Source: Paenibacillus rigui
GTDB taxonomy: Bacteria > Bacillota > Bacilli > Paenibacillales > NBRC-103111
Length of the DNA: 64,000 bases
Assembly: GCF_002234615.1 (NCBI RefSeq)
Contig: NZ_NMQW01000027.1
Location: forward strand, 118,790 to 182,789
Reading direction: 5' to 3'
Part shown: piece after piece, positions 29,592 to 39,715 of the stretch
Layout of the letters: the number at the start of each line of letters is the position of its first letter
Numbering within the stretch: position 1 is the first letter of the stretch
Notes under the pieces: model-generated
What the model was told of the DNA's origin: nothing
Seen by the model: the letters and a program-made list of their open reading frames with translations, nothing else
Database searches by the model: none
Made by a program: the position numbers and the translations under genes

Positions 29592-30809
29592 ATGAATATT
29601 CTCGTTCAGAAATTCGGAGGCACGTCCCTTTCTACTGTCGAAGCCAGAGCACAAGTCATAGAACACATTCAAGATGCTTTAGCACTAAACTATAAGCTAG
29701 TCATCGTCGTATCGGCAATGGGGAGGAAAGGCGAGCCCTACGCAACAGACACGTTGCTTGACTGGATACGTAGTAACGGCAATCAGCTGCCGGCCAGAGA
29801 GAAAGACATGCTGTTATGCTGCGGTGAGCTGATCTCGGCAGCGACTTTATGCAGCCTGCTTCATGCCAGCGATATCCCAGCTGCGGTTCTTACGGGAGCG
29901 CAAGCAGGAATTGTCACGAATGAGGATTTTGGAAATGCGCAGATTGTTTCGATATCACCGGAACGTATTTTTGAGCTATTGGAACAAGAGAACGTTGTCA
30001 TCGTAACGGGCTTCCAAGGTGAAACCAAGCGTCATGATTGGACCACATTAGGCAGAGGCGGCAGCGATACGACGGCGACTGCCCTTGGTGCGGCGTTAAA
30101 GGCTGAAATGGTCGATATTTTTACAGATGTCGAAGGGATTTTAACGGCTGACCCGCGAATTGTAAAAGATGCAAGAAGGCTTCCTGTCGTTTCTTATATG
30201 GAAATATGTAACATGGCCCACCATGGAGCCAAAGTCATTCACCCACGTGCTGTAGAAGTGGCAATGCATGCAAACATTCCGATACGGGTACGTTCCACCT
30301 TTAGTAAGGACCCGGGAACTTTAGTGACTCATCCCAGCGCTATATCGCATAGTGAGGATGTTATTCAAGACAGGTTTGTTACAGGTATAGCGAACTTTTC
30401 TGATATTACCCAGATTCATGTGGCTGCAGGGGATGGCGTGTACGATTTGCAGCTAAAAGTATTTAAATCAATGGCTCAGCATCACATCAGTGTTGATTTC
30501 ATTAATGTGAATCCGTCAGGTGTCGTGTATACGGTATTCGATCACGAAGCGGAACGAGCCTTATCTATTTTAACGGAATTGGGCTATAAACCGGCGTATG
30601 TTTCACACTGTGCAAAAGTGTCTATTATCGGAGGCGGTATGAACGGCGTTCCCGGCATTATGGCACATATTGTCGAAGCATTGACGGAAGAAGATATAAA
30701 TATTTTGCAGTCTGCGGACTCCAATACAACCATTTGGGTTCTCGTTAGGGGCACTGATATGGCCAATGCGGTTCGCGCTTTACACAAAAGATTTCAATTG
30801 CATCGATAA
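29592..30809 (+). CDS. dapG: Aspartokinase (DapG type)
   Basis: Aspartokinase phosphorylates aspartate as the first step to diaminopimelate and DPA. It shows KFGGTSLS (7-14), the ATP-binding GRGGSDTTATALGAAL (near 155-170), and two C-terminal ACT domains (about 265-400) with VSIIGGGMNGVPGIMA. It is 405 residues, the size of diaminopimelate-responsive aspartokinase I. Its place in asd-dapG-dapA supports the DapG call over LysC. ATG follows TTAGGGGGATT. Confidence 0.93.
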   Translation: MNILVQKFGGTSLSTVEARAQVIEHIQDALALNYKLVIVVSAMGRKGEPYATDTLLDWIRSNGNQLPAREKDMLLCCGELISAATLCSLLHASDIPAAVLTGAQAGIVTNEDFGNAQIVSISPERIFELLEQENVVIVTGFQGETKRHDWTTLGRGGSDTTATALGAALKAEMVDIFTDVEGILTADPRIVKDARRLPVVSYMEICNMAHHGAKVIHPRAVEVAMHANIPIRVRSTFSKDPGTLVTHPSAISHSEDVIQDRFVTGIANFSDITQIHVAAGDGVYDLQLKVFKSMAQHHISVDFINVNPSGVVYTVFDHEAERALSILTELGYKPAYVSHCAKVSIIGGGMNGVPGIMAHIVEALTEEDINILQSADSNTTIWVLVRGTDMANAVRALHKRFQLHR

Positions 30810-30830
30810 TGAGAGTAGGAGGAGTTTGTC

Positions 30831-31706
30831 GTGGATTTCGGAAGATTAATTACAGCAATGGTTACACCTTTTGATGACCAACTCAAAATTGATTGGGATC
30901 GCGTAGGCAAGCTAATTGATTATTTGATTGAGGAGCAGGCAAGCGACAGCTTGGTCATCTGCGGAACCACAGGGGAGTCCCCGACACTGACGGAAGAAGA
31001 GAAGCTGCAGCTATTTGATTTCTCTGTCAAGTACGCCAAAGGCCGTGCCAAAATTATTGCAGGTACCGGCAGTAACGATACGGCTCACACCATTCATCTT
31101 TCGAAGGAAGCGGAGAAGCTTGGTGTTGATGGATTGCTGCTTGTTGCACCTTACTACAACCGCCCGTCACAGGAAGGGCTGTACCAGCATTTTAAAGCAG
31201 TTGCGGAATCGGTTAACACTCCGTGTATCTTGTACAACGTACCTGGAAGAACAGGCGTTAACATAAGTGTCGAGACCACAATAAGGTTATCTCAGCTTTC
31301 CAATGTTGTAGCCACCAAAGATTGCGCTGACCTGGATCAATTGACTCAGATTGCAGCAGGTGCTGCTCCGGGTTTTCTTGTATACAGCGGTGAAGACAGC
31401 ATGACTTTACCGGCTTTGTCCATTGGCGCATACGGGATTGTAAGTGTGGCGAGTCATGTCATTGGAAAAGATATGAAATCTATGATAAACTATTATTTAC
31501 AGGGACAGGTTCGTGAAGCAGTTCAACTGCATGCGAAGCTTCACCCTGTGTTTAAGGGATTGTTCGAGTGCCCGCATCGTGTTCCAAGCCCTGCCCCGGT
31601 TAAGTTTGCACTGAACCATCTTGGAGTGCAGGTAGGCGGCGTACGACTCCCGTTAATAGATGCAACCGAAGAAGAAGGACGATTCATTGCTTCCCTTTTT
31701 GAATGA
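30831..31706 (+). CDS. dapA: 4-hydroxy-tetrahydrodipicolinate synthase
   Basis: DapA condenses pyruvate and aspartate semialdehyde in the lysine/DPA pathway. The TIM-barrel shows CGTTGESPTLTEEEK (near 43-57), YYNRPSQEG, YNVPGRTGV (the Tyr and Arg of the active site), and the Schiff-base Lys in VATKDCADLDQL. It is 291 residues. GTG at 30831 follows TAGGAGGAG. A terminator follows. Confidence 0.96.
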   Translation: MDFGRLITAMVTPFDDQLKIDWDRVGKLIDYLIEEQASDSLVICGTTGESPTLTEEEKLQLFDFSVKYAKGRAKIIAGTGSNDTAHTIHLSKEAEKLGVDGLLLVAPYYNRPSQEGLYQHFKAVAESVNTPCILYNVPGRTGVNISVETTIRLSQLSNVVATKDCADLDQLTQIAAGAAPGFLVYSGEDSMTLPALSIGAYGIVSVASHVIGKDMKSMINYYLQGQVREAVQLHAKLHPVFKGLFECPHRVPSPAPVKFALNHLGVQVGGVRLPLIDATEEEGRFIASLFE

Positions 31707-31718
31707 GATGTCTCTTAA

Positions 31719-31757
31719 AAAATCGGTGTGTTTTTCAGCATCGGTTTTATTTTTTTA
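31719..31757 (+). terminator. Terminator after dapA
   Basis: AAAATCGGTG (31719-31728) pairs over ten bases with CATCGGTTTT (31739-31748, two G-U), then ATTTTTTTA. Confidence 0.85.
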
Positions 31758-31786
31758 GGGCACAATACGTTCTAAATTAAGGCAAC

Positions 31787-31816
31787 TTGTAATTGTAGTT
31801 TTTCATCATGTATAAT
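31787..31816 (+). promoter_or_regulatory. Sigma-A promoter for the RNase J gene
   Basis: TTGTAA at 31787-31792 and a perfect TATAAT at 31811-31816, 18 bases apart, follow the dapA terminator. Confidence 0.75.
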
Positions 31817-31897
31817 GGTGGCAAGTGACTGGTGCGGTATTTTGGTTTGAAGCTCATACAAAAATTCGTCGTCAATTTTAAATAGGAGGTATTTTTC

Positions 31898-33574
31898 TTG
31901 TCTAAAAAAAATATAGATAAACTTTCGATTTTCGCTCTGGGCGGCGCGGGCGAAATCGGTAAAAATATGTACGTTGTTCAGTATGCTAATGATATCGTTG
32001 TGATCGATTGCGGGTTGAAGTTTCCAGAGGAGGACATGCTTGGAATCGATATTGTCATTCCAGATATCACGTATTTATCGGAAAATCGGGATAAGGTAAG
32101 AGGTATCATTATTACACACGGACATGAAGATCACATTGGTGGACTGCCATATGTGCTTAAGCATCTGAATGTTCCTGTATACGGTACCAAGCTTACACTT
32201 GGACTTATCGAAACCAAATTGAAAGAAGCTAATCTGCTTGGAGAAACCAAACGGATTGTAATTAACGCCGATTCGGAACTGAATCTCGGGGTAATTACAG
32301 CAACTTTTTTCAAGACGAACCACAGTATACCTGACTCTGTAGGCGTATGCTTACAGACACCCGAAGGTAACGTTGTTCATACAGGAGACTTTAAGTTCGA
32401 TCAAACGCCCGTGAACGATCAGTATGCTGATTTGCACCGGATGGCTGAAATCGGAAGCAAGGGAGTTCTCGCGTTGCTATCTGATAGTACGAATGCGGAG
32501 CGTCCAGGGTACACAGGTTCGGAGAAAAGCGTCGGTGTACAGATTGAAGAAATTTTCCGCAGAGCGAAGCAACGTGTCATCATTGCGACATTTGCATCGA
32601 ATATTCACCGGATCCAACAGGTCATTGATGCTGCAGAGGTGACTCGCAGGAAGCTCACGGTAATTGGACGCAGCATGGTTAATGTTGTTGGTATTGCACA
32701 TGAGTTGGGCTACCTTCGTATCCCGGACGGTATGTTGATTGAGCCTGAGGAAGTAAACAAACTGGCTGCGGATCGCGTAGTTATTTTGTCCACAGGCAGT
32801 CAAGGCGAGCCGATGTCTGCGTTGACACGGATGGCTAGATCGACGCACCGCAAGGTGGATATTTTACCAGGGGATACGGTTATTATCGCGGCAACCCCAA
32901 TTCCGGGTAACGAGCGCTATGTTGGTCGTACCGTTGACGAATTGATGAGAATAGGGGCCCATGTCATTTACGGTCCTGGCTCCATCACCGGAGTCCATGT
33001 ATCAGGGCACGCCAGCCAAGAAGAGCTGAAACTGATGTTGAATATCATGAAACCGAAATATTTCATTCCGATTCACGGTGAATATCGTATGCAGCGTCAG
33101 CATGGTTTGCTGGCAGAGTCGGTTGGTATTGCCAAAGAAGATATTTTCATTATAGACAACGGCGATACAGTAGATATTCAAGATGGTGTTGCTCGTAAAG
33201 GCTCCAAAGTTACGGCAGGCAACATTCTGATTGACGGTTTAGGTGTAGGCGATGTAGGTAACATCGTGTTGCGTGACCGGAAGTTGCTGTCTCAGGACGG
33301 GATACTGGTTGTCGTAGTCACATTAAGCAAGCAGGATGGAACCATATTATCCGGACCTGATATTATATCAAGAGGCTTTGTTTATGTCCGTGAATCCGAA
33401 GGATTGCTGGATGAGGCAAACCGGATTGTTACCAATACGCTAAATCGCTTGATGAGTGAGAATGTAAATGAATGGGCATCGTTGAAAACCCATGTGAAAG
33501 ACGCATTAGGACGATTTTTATATGAACAAACCAGAAGAAGACCTATGATTCTTCCAATTATTATGGAAGTATAG
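31898..33574 (+). CDS. rnjB: Ribonuclease J (metallo-beta-lactamase/beta-CASP)
   Basis: RNase J is an endoribonuclease and 5'-3' exoribonuclease. The beta-lactamase domain holds THGHEDHIGG with His74, His76, Asp78 and His79. The beta-CASP domain holds SDSTNAERPGYTGSEKSVG, and the C-terminal region holds SGHASQEELKLML and IPIHGEYRMQ. The position after dapA is that of ymfA/rnjB in B. subtilis, but the intact HxHxDH motif is what is expected of RNase J1; B. subtilis J2 has a degenerate version. So the symbol is by position only. It is 558 residues. TTG at 31898 follows AGGAGG. Confidence 0.9.
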   Translation: MSKKNIDKLSIFALGGAGEIGKNMYVVQYANDIVVIDCGLKFPEEDMLGIDIVIPDITYLSENRDKVRGIIITHGHEDHIGGLPYVLKHLNVPVYGTKLTLGLIETKLKEANLLGETKRIVINADSELNLGVITATFFKTNHSIPDSVGVCLQTPEGNVVHTGDFKFDQTPVNDQYADLHRMAEIGSKGVLALLSDSTNAERPGYTGSEKSVGVQIEEIFRRAKQRVIIATFASNIHRIQQVIDAAEVTRRKLTVIGRSMVNVVGIAHELGYLRIPDGMLIEPEEVNKLAADRVVILSTGSQGEPMSALTRMARSTHRKVDILPGDTVIIAATPIPGNERYVGRTVDELMRIGAHVIYGPGSITGVHVSGHASQEELKLMLNIMKPKYFIPIHGEYRMQRQHGLLAESVGIAKEDIFIIDNGDTVDIQDGVARKGSKVTAGNILIDGLGVGDVGNIVLRDRKLLSQDGILVVVVTLSKQDGTILSGPDIISRGFVYVRESEGLLDEANRIVTNTLNRLMSENVNEWASLKTHVKDALGRFLYEQTRRRPMILPIIMEV

Positions 33575-33618
33575 TTCGAAGCATTAGTCACTTGATCCCT
33601 TAGAATATACGCACCAAA

Positions 33619-33654
33619 GAAGCTTATTCGGTTCAGACCGGGTAAGCTTTTTTG
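33619..33654 (+). terminator. Terminator after RNase J
   Basis: AAGCTTA at 33620-33626 pairs with GTAAGCTT at 33641-33648 (inner CGG/CCG), then TTTTTG. Confidence 0.75.
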
Positions 33655-33716
33655 TATAGTTTTTACCGTTCTAACCATACTAGGAAGGATGATGATTTGG
33701 AAAATTAGGGGGATGA

Positions 33717-34460
33717 ATGATGACTAGTTTTTATAATCAGGAGCAGCCACAGCAGCAGCCGAATCCGGAAGAAGTGAAGCGAAACACAACCGTGGATACA
33801 ATTCAGCAGCTGGGTCAAACGACAACGCCTGCAGGTGAATCGAATATTTTTTGTATGACCATCATCGGACAAGTGGAGGGACACTTGGTCTTGCCTCCGC
33901 AAAACAAGACGACCAAATATGAACATCTCATTCCTCAATTGGTCGCAGCTGAACAAAACCCGAAAATTGAAGGAGTTTTGATCATTCTTAATACGGTTGG
34001 CGGTGATGTTGAAGCCGGTTTAGCCATTGCGGAGATGATCGCAACATTATCCAAGCCGACAGTAACCTTGGTACTGGGCGGAGGCCATTCTATCGGTGTA
34101 CCGATAGCCGTTTCATCCGATTATTCCATTATTGCAGAGACTGCAACGATGACGATTCACCCGATCCGTTTGAATGGACTTGTGATTGGAGTTCCCCAAA
34201 CGTTTGAGTATTTGGACAAAATGCAGGAGCGTGTCATTCGATTTATTATAAGCCATTCGCGGGTTACTGAAGAGAAGATCAAGGAATTGATGTTCAAGAC
34301 CGGAGAATTAACCCGCGATATCGGCACAACAGTGATTGGCGCTGATGCAGTGAAATATGGACTAATCAATGCGATAGGCGGAATTGGGGAAGCCATTAAG
34401 GAACTGAATCGACGTATTGAGGATAAGCGGCAAGCCTCACCAGGAGGAATGGTCCAATGA
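33717..34460 (+). CDS. tepA: ClpP-family translocation-enhancing protease TepA
   Basis: The protein matches YmfB/TepA, a ClpP-fold serine protease. After a Gln-rich N-terminus (1-40), the ClpP fold shows [18 protein letters not shown], the nucleophile Ser125 in GGGHSIGVP, and His148 in TIHPIR. In B. subtilis TepA has been linked to preprotein translocation and signal-peptide turnover. ATG at 33717 and an adjacent ATG at 33720 both follow TTAGGGGG; 33720 has the better spacing. It overlaps ylzJ in ATGA. Confidence 0.9.
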   Translation: MMTSFYNQEQPQQQPNPEEVKRNTTVDTIQQLGQTTTPAGESNIFCMTIIGQVEGHLVLPPQNKTTKYEHLIPQLVAAEQNPKIEGVLIILNTVGGDVEAGLAIAEMIATLSKPTVTLVLGGGHSIGVPIAVSSDYSIIAETATMTIHPIRLNGLVIGVPQTFEYLDKMQERVIRFIISHSRVTEEKIKELMFKTGELTRDIGTTVIGADAVKYGLINAIGGIGEAIKELNRRIEDKRQASPGGMVQ

Positions 34461-34681
34461 TTCACTACACTGTTTTGCCATTGGATGCAGTAATGGACGG
34501 AATTGAAACGATGGAAGCTTCAACAATCGAGGTGACTATGAATGGCATTACGATGCAGGTACAGCCTATGAATGCAACGCAAGCTTCTATCGTTCGAATC
34601 CTAAGCCCGAATCCTCAGGATTATCTTAATCCACTGTACTCCCCTGGCCGGGTGATCCAATTTCAGCTTGTCCTTCAGTGA
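34457..34681 (+). CDS. ylzJ: YlzJ-like protein
   Basis: A 74-residue protein starting [15 protein letters not shown], with a conserved [18 protein letters not shown] tail. It belongs to the YlzJ family of unknown function, which is found between tepA and spoIIIE in Bacillales. Its ATGA overlap with tepA suggests translational coupling. Confidence 0.85.
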   Translation: MIHYTVLPLDAVMDGIETMEASTIEVTMNGITMQVQPMNATQASIVRILSPNPQDYLNPLYSPGRVIQFQLVLQ

Positions 34682-34721
34682 AAAAGGGAGGTAGGGCTAA
34701 GGTCTGATTTTTACAGTAATA

Positions 34722-34750
34722 TGAAGCATCACTCCAAAGTATGGTATAAT
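34722..34750 (+). promoter_or_regulatory. Predicted sigma-A promoter for spoIIIE/ftsK
   Basis: TATAAT at 34745-34750 is perfect; TGAAGC at 34722-34727 is a weak -35 at 17 bases. It is 23 bases upstream of the TTG start. Confidence 0.5.
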
Positions 34751-34772
34751 TTGTACTTGGGGGTGAGTCGCA

Positions 34773-37352
34773 TTGGCAAGGCCAAAAAGGAAAAGTAAAA
34801 CGATCAAAACCAATTTAAAATACGAGCTATATGGAATTATTATTTTGACCTTGTCCGTTATTGCCCTCTCTCAAGGAGGTCCGGTAGCCCGAGCGTTGAC
34901 GTATTTATTCCGGTTCGTCATTGGAAGCTTTGATTTTATCATACCGCTTGTATTTATTTACATCGGTTTGTACGTGATGGTCAAACGTAAGTGGCCTATA
35001 TGGAAGACATCAAGGAAGACAGGCATACTGCTTATGGTATTAGCCATTCTTATCATGAGTCACGTGAGTCTGTTTGACAGGCTTTATCCGAATGGAAAGT
35101 TCACCGCAGGTATGATTCTGACTCAATCCTGGAGCAGTATGGTGGATGGGCTTCAGGCTACCGATAAGGGCAAGGACATTCTCAAGCTCGAAGTCGGGGG
35201 AGGCATGCTGGGGGCAGCCATGTACAGCCTTCTCTATTTTTTGTTTGCTAATATTGGAGCCAAGCTGATCCAATATACTGTGTTTATCATCGGGTTCATT
35301 TTGCTCACAGGTATCTCGATAGGGGATTTGATGACCAAATTAAAAGGAAAGCATTCCTTCGCTGATACGCTGCTGGGCCAATACATAAAACGAAAAATAA
35401 TGGAACGCAGTCGCAATAAAGCAACAATCGTAAAGAAGAAGCCTGCAGCAGCGGTGGCTTTTATCCCTGAAGAGAATGAATTCGATGAAGAAACGCTGCG
35501 TCCAGAGCGCAAAGAGAAGAAGCCGGGGAAAAAGCGCAATTTGTTCTTTGATTTAATTCAGCCGAAGCCTCAGGCACAAGCTTCTACTGAAGCCAGTTCT
35601 ACCGCAGCAGGACAAGAATTGGATGAAGAAATAACGGTGTACTCTGCTGAAACAGAGGAACCGAATCCCCGGAATCAAGTGAAACCAACGAAACAGCCTG
35701 TTGAAGATGTTGGGCCGGAGCCAAATCCGCTTATACCGGTGATACGTGACTTCCAGGAGCAAGTATTACAAGAGGCATCCCAATCGGTCATGTCGGAGCC
35801 TTCAAGTGCACCTGTAGCTACAGCTGCAGCTCGGGTGTCTGGAACCGCAGGTAGTACATCAAATGATTCAGAAGGAGGAGAAGATGGTGCCGCTGCGGAC
35901 GATTTTGATATTAAAAATAAACCGCTCGCCATTCCATATGAGCTTCCTCCGTTTTCTCTATTGGCCAAGCCCAATGCGGGAAAAGGCTCTGATTCCTTGG
36001 ACTACAAGGCCGTAGCACGTAAATTGGAAGCCACTCTGGAAAGCTTCGGGGTTAGGGCCAAGGTGCTGGAGGTAGTCAGAGGCCCATCTGTAACACGGTA
36101 TGAGATTCAACCGGACGTTGGAGTGAAGGTAAGCCGAATCGTTAGCTTGACGGACGATATTGCCCTGGCTCTCGCAGCCAAAGACATAAGGATGGAAGCG
36201 CCGATACCAGGTAAATCAGCAATCGGTATCGAGGTTCCTAATTCTGAGGTTTCCATTGTTACCATGCGTGAAGTGATGGAGAGTCCTGCATTTCAAGAGT
36301 CGAGCGCGAAATTGTCTATTACCTTCGGCCGCGATATCGCAGGTCAGCCGATTGTCGGCAATTTGGCCAGAATGCCTCACATGCTGGTGGCTGGAGCAAC
36401 AGGCTCCGGTAAATCGGTATGCATTAACGGGATTATAACGAGCATTTTGTACAAGGCAAAGCCGGATGAAGTGAAGTTTCTTATGATTGACCCCAAAATG
36501 GTTGAATTGAATGTATACAATGGTATACCGCATCTGCTGGCTCCGGTTGTAACTGACCCGCGTCGCGCTTCGCTTGCCCTGAAGAAAGTCGTTGTAGAGA
36601 TGGAGAAGCGGTATGAGCTCTTTTCCAAGAGCGGCACACGGAATATGGAAGGCTACAATGCCATGCTGCTGGAAACTCAATCCGGCGCACCATTGCCTTA
36701 TATTGTCGTTATCGTGGATGAGCTTGCCGACTTGATGATGGTTGCTGCGAATGATGTAGAAGATTCCATTTGCCGACTTGCACAAATGGCAAGGGCAGCG
36801 GGAATCCATTTAATTATTGCAACCCAAAGGCCATCTGTTGATGTCATTACCGGGGTTATCAAAGCCAACATTCCTTCCAGGATTGCATTTGGCGTGTCCT
36901 CACAGGTCGATTCCAGAACAATCCTGGATATGGTCGGGGCCGAAAAGCTGCTGGGTCGTGGAGACATGCTCTATTTACCGATGGGAGCTTCCAAGCCGGT
37001 TCGTGTTCAGGGTGCTTTCTTGTCGGATAACGAGGTAGAGACCGTCGTTAATTATGTTCGGACGCAAGGCCAGGCTAATTATGTGGAGGATATGGTACCT
37101 GAAGTTGAGGAGCAAAGCGATGCAATGGATCAGGTGGAGGATGAATTGTACGATCAAGCAGTACAGATTATTTTGGAGGCCAAGCAGGCTTCCGTCTCTT
37201 TGCTGCAGCGCCGCATGCGTGTAGGTTATACCCGAGCGGCAAGGTTAATTGACTCCATGGAAGCCAAAGGCATCGTAGGCCCTTATGAAGGAAGTAAACC
37301 ACGCGAAGTATTAGTTTCTTTGGAGCAGTACCAGGGGAGAATGTCTTCCTGA
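34773..37352 (+). CDS. spoIIIE: DNA translocase FtsK/SpoIIIE
   Basis: SpoIIIE pumps the chromosome through the septum, chiefly into the forespore. It has four N-terminal membrane helices (about 18-180), a charged and Ser/Thr-rich linker (about 200-395), then the alpha/beta motor with Walker [13 protein letters not shown] near 540 and Walker [14 protein letters not shown] near 648, GRGDMLYLP, and a C-terminal winged-helix gamma domain (about 795-859, [18 protein letters not shown]) that reads polar KOPS/SRS sequences. It is 859 residues. TTG at 34773 follows GGGGGTGAG. Confidence 0.95.
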   Translation: MARPKRKSKTIKTNLKYELYGIIILTLSVIALSQGGPVARALTYLFRFVIGSFDFIIPLVFIYIGLYVMVKRKWPIWKTSRKTGILLMVLAILIMSHVSLFDRLYPNGKFTAGMILTQSWSSMVDGLQATDKGKDILKLEVGGGMLGAAMYSLLYFLFANIGAKLIQYTVFIIGFILLTGISIGDLMTKLKGKHSFADTLLGQYIKRKIMERSRNKATIVKKKPAAAVAFIPEENEFDEETLRPERKEKKPGKKRNLFFDLIQPKPQAQASTEASSTAAGQELDEEITVYSAETEEPNPRNQVKPTKQPVEDVGPEPNPLIPVIRDFQEQVLQEASQSVMSEPSSAPVATAAARVSGTAGSTSNDSEGGEDGAAADDFDIKNKPLAIPYELPPFSLLAKPNAGKGSDSLDYKAVARKLEATLESFGVRAKVLEVVRGPSVTRYEIQPDVGVKVSRIVSLTDDIALALAAKDIRMEAPIPGKSAIGIEVPNSEVSIVTMREVMESPAFQESSAKLSITFGRDIAGQPIVGNLARMPHMLVAGATGSGKSVCINGIITSILYKAKPDEVKFLMIDPKMVELNVYNGIPHLLAPVVTDPRRASLALKKVVVEMEKRYELFSKSGTRNMEGYNAMLLETQSGAPLPYIVVIVDELADLMMVAANDVEDSICRLAQMARAAGIHLIIATQRPSVDVITGVIKANIPSRIAFGVSSQVDSRTILDMVGAEKLLGRGDMLYLPMGASKPVRVQGAFLSDNEVETVVNYVRTQGQANYVEDMVPEVEEQSDAMDQVEDELYDQAVQIILEAKQASVSLLQRRMRVGYTRAARLIDSMEAKGIVGPYEGSKPREVLVSLEQYQGRMSS

Positions 37353-37364
37353 GGCTGCCCACCA

Positions 37365-37405
37365 AGGCACATTTGGCATATTTATGCCAGGTGTGCTTTT
37401 TTTTG
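37365..37405 (+). terminator. Terminator after spoIIIE
   Basis: GGCACA..TGGCAT ATTT ATGCCA..TGTGC forms a bulged hairpin followed by TTTTTTTT. Confidence 0.85.
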
Positions 37406-37451
37406 TGCATAGATATGAAGAGTACCATTCCCTTCACTTACCAATTTTGTC

Positions 37452-37482
37452 TGAATAGAAGCTCTCATGCTTTCTCATAATA
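37452..37482 (+). promoter_or_regulatory. Sigma-G (forespore) promoter for sleB
   Basis: TGAATA at 37452-37457 and CATAATA at 37476-37482, 18 bases apart. This matches the known sigma-G consensus TGAATA/CATACTA with one difference. SleB is forespore-expressed in Bacillus. Confidence 0.78.
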
Positions 37483-37531
37483 ACCTTAAAAAGGTTGCCA
37501 ATATGAATGTGGGAAAGGTGAGTACAAGTAG

Positions 37532-38326
37532 ATGAACAAACGTCTGGTTGTTATTACATTTTGCTTGATTATCGTTCTATTTGCGGGCTATCAGCTTAAG
37601 CATCAGTACACAGTGGAGCAAACGTTCAGTAAAAATGATATCAAATACGGTGCAACCGGTAAGGATGTTTATGAGCTTCAAGGCAGGCTGAAGTTTCTCG
37701 GTTTTTACAATGGAAATGTGGACGGAGATTTTGGTTACAACACGCTCCGGTCTCTAAAGTGGTTTCAATCGGAATTCGGTCTGAATGTCGATGGGATTGG
37801 TGGAGATAAAACGAAGCTGAAGCTTTGGGAGGCCACCAAAAATTACAAGCCTACCGCAAATGAACTCCCGCCTTCCAGCCAGGGAACGAGCGGTACTGCG
37901 GGTGGAACGGCAAGCAGCGGTGGAGGGACAACAACACCTCCGAATTTGGCACCTTCCAACCAACTGGGCTTATCTGCGCAGGATCTGAAGCTGATGGCCA
38001 ATGCGGTTTATGGAGAATCCCGTGGAGAACCTTACATAGGACAAGTAGCGGTCGCAGCGGTCATTTTAAACCGCGTACAGTCGGCGAGCTTCCCTAATAC
38101 GGTATCCGGCGTCATCTTCCAGCCCGGGGCTTTCACAGCGGTTGCCGATGGACAGATTTGGCTTACACCGAACGAAAATGCCAGCAATGCCGTAAGAGAT
38201 GCGTTGAATGGCATGGACCCGACAGGAGGGTGCACCTACTATTTTAATCCTGAAACAGCAACGTCCAAGTGGATTTGGTCACGACCGCAGGTCAAGCAAA
38301 TCGGCAAGCACATCTTTTGTAAATAG
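37532..38326 (+). CDS. sleB: Spore cortex-lytic enzyme SleB-type
   Basis: SleB is a lytic transglycosylase that breaks spore cortex at germination. A signal or anchor segment (5-20) precedes a peptidoglycan-binding domain (about 37-95, GKDVYELQGRLKFLGFYNGNVDGDFGYNTLRSLKWFQ), a Gly/Ser/Thr linker (about 110-140), and a Hydrolase_2 catalytic domain (about 150-264) with the catalytic Glu in VYGESRGEP. It is 264 residues. The usual partner ypeB is not next to it; the next gene is ymfF. It could be a SleB paralogue. Confidence 0.9.
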   Translation: MNKRLVVITFCLIIVLFAGYQLKHQYTVEQTFSKNDIKYGATGKDVYELQGRLKFLGFYNGNVDGDFGYNTLRSLKWFQSEFGLNVDGIGGDKTKLKLWEATKNYKPTANELPPSSQGTSGTAGGTASSGGGTTTPPNLAPSNQLGLSAQDLKLMANAVYGESRGEPYIGQVAVAAVILNRVQSASFPNTVSGVIFQPGAFTAVADGQIWLTPNENASNAVRDALNGMDPTGGCTYYFNPETATSKWIWSRPQVKQIGKHIFCK

Positions 38327-38333
38327 ACCCGAA

Positions 38334-38362
38334 AGAAGTAACCCTCGAGGTTGCTTCTTCTG
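38334..38362 (+). terminator. Terminator after sleB
   Basis: AGAAGTAACC CTCGA GGTTGCTTCT forms a 10-bp stem with one G-U, then TCTGTTTC. Confidence 0.7.
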
Positions 38363-38422
38363 TTTCTGAAGGAATATAATGGTATAACGAAACGAATGTA
38401 ATACGAAAGGAGCAATGTCCCT

Positions 38423-39712
38423 TTGAAACATATCCAATTTGAGCGAGGCTCGACCCGCAATATCAGGGTGCACGTGCTGCCTACCGAACAGTTTAAAACT
38501 TACGCCATCTCGGTTTACATCGGTACTCCCTTAGAGGAGGATACGGTGACCCCGACGGCATTTATTCCTTTTGTTCTTCGCCGCGGAACAGAAACCTACC
38601 CGGAGACGAAGCAGTTTAGAGAACGCCTTGATGATTTGTACGGGGCTGGCTTCGGTTTTGACATTTACAAGCGTGGTGACTACCAAATGGTGCAGTTCCG
38701 TATGGACTTAATCCAAGACCATTATGTGAATAGTCCGGAGTCGCTGCTTCAGAAGGGGATCCAGTTTGTTGGAGAAGCGATTACGAAGCCGGCTTTGGAA
38801 GACGGACATTTTGTCAGCAAGTATATTGAATCCGAGAAGATATCGCTGCAAAAGCGTATTGAGTCGATCGTAAATGACAAGATCAAATATGCGGCAGAAC
38901 GCTGCGTAGAAGAAATGTGTAAAAATGAGCCTTACCGGCTTCATCCGCTTGGGAATATCGAGGCACTCCAAAAGCTAACGCCGGAGAGTCTCTATACTTA
39001 CTATCAACATTGGATTCAAACGTCACCGATTGATATTTATATTGTCGGTCAAACCTCTTTGGAAGAAGTACTGCCCATCATTGAGAAAAGCTTCGACATC
39101 GATCGGACATCAGCGAGCCTGACGGCATATTCAGGTAAAACGGAACATCGTCAAGTGAGTGAAGTGCGTGAAGTGATCGAGCAATTGGATGTAAATCAAG
39201 GCAAGCTGAATTTGGGCTTAAGGGCTAATCTGACCTATGCAGATCCTGCATATCCGACTATGCTGATGTACAATGGCATATTGGGAGGGTATCCCCACTC
39301 GAAGCTGTTTATCAATGTAAGGGAAAAAGCCAGCTTGGCTTATTACGCTTCCTCACGCCTTGACGGTCACAAAGGGATCTTGACGATTCAATCCGGTATT
39401 GAAATCCAAAATTATGAGAAAGCCGTCACCATCATCCGTGAGCAATTGGAGGCGATGGCGAAAGGTGAGATCAGTGATGTAGAGCTTCAACAAACGCAGG
39501 CGATGATTTCCGGCCATTTGCGTGAGCTTCAGGATTCAGCATTTGAGCTTATTTCCTTTGATTTCAACAATATTTTATCGGGTGTGGAACGAACAGTACC
39601 TTCATTGGTTGAAGCGGTATTGGCCGTGGATAAAGAGCATATTCAAAACATCGCTAAACAAGTACAGTTGGACACGATTTACTTTTTGCGCGACCGGAAG
39701 GGAGGAGAGTAA
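38423..39712 (+). CDS. ymfF: Inactive-motif M16 peptidase homologue (YmfF type)
   Basis: This 429-residue protein has the overall two-domain M16 layout but no HxxEH motif: the region where it should be reads FIPFVLRRGTETYPE. The late M16 motif VREKASLAYYASSRLDGHKGIL is kept. It lies just 3 bases before ymfH, which has the zinc motif. Pairing of a motif-less and a motif-bearing M16 protein is known for mitochondrial and AlbE/AlbF-like proteases, so the two probably form a heterodimer (inference). TTG at 38423 follows AAAGGAG. Confidence 0.88.
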   Translation: MKHIQFERGSTRNIRVHVLPTEQFKTYAISVYIGTPLEEDTVTPTAFIPFVLRRGTETYPETKQFRERLDDLYGAGFGFDIYKRGDYQMVQFRMDLIQDHYVNSPESLLQKGIQFVGEAITKPALEDGHFVSKYIESEKISLQKRIESIVNDKIKYAAERCVEEMCKNEPYRLHPLGNIEALQKLTPESLYTYYQHWIQTSPIDIYIVGQTSLEEVLPIIEKSFDIDRTSASLTAYSGKTEHRQVSEVREVIEQLDVNQGKLNLGLRANLTYADPAYPTMLMYNGILGGYPHSKLFINVREKASLAYYASSRLDGHKGILTIQSGIEIQNYEKAVTIIREQLEAMAKGEISDVELQQTQAMISGHLRELQDSAFELISFDFNNILSGVERTVPSLVEAVLAVDKEHIQNIAKQVQLDTIYFLRDRKGGE

Positions 39713-39715
39713 TCG

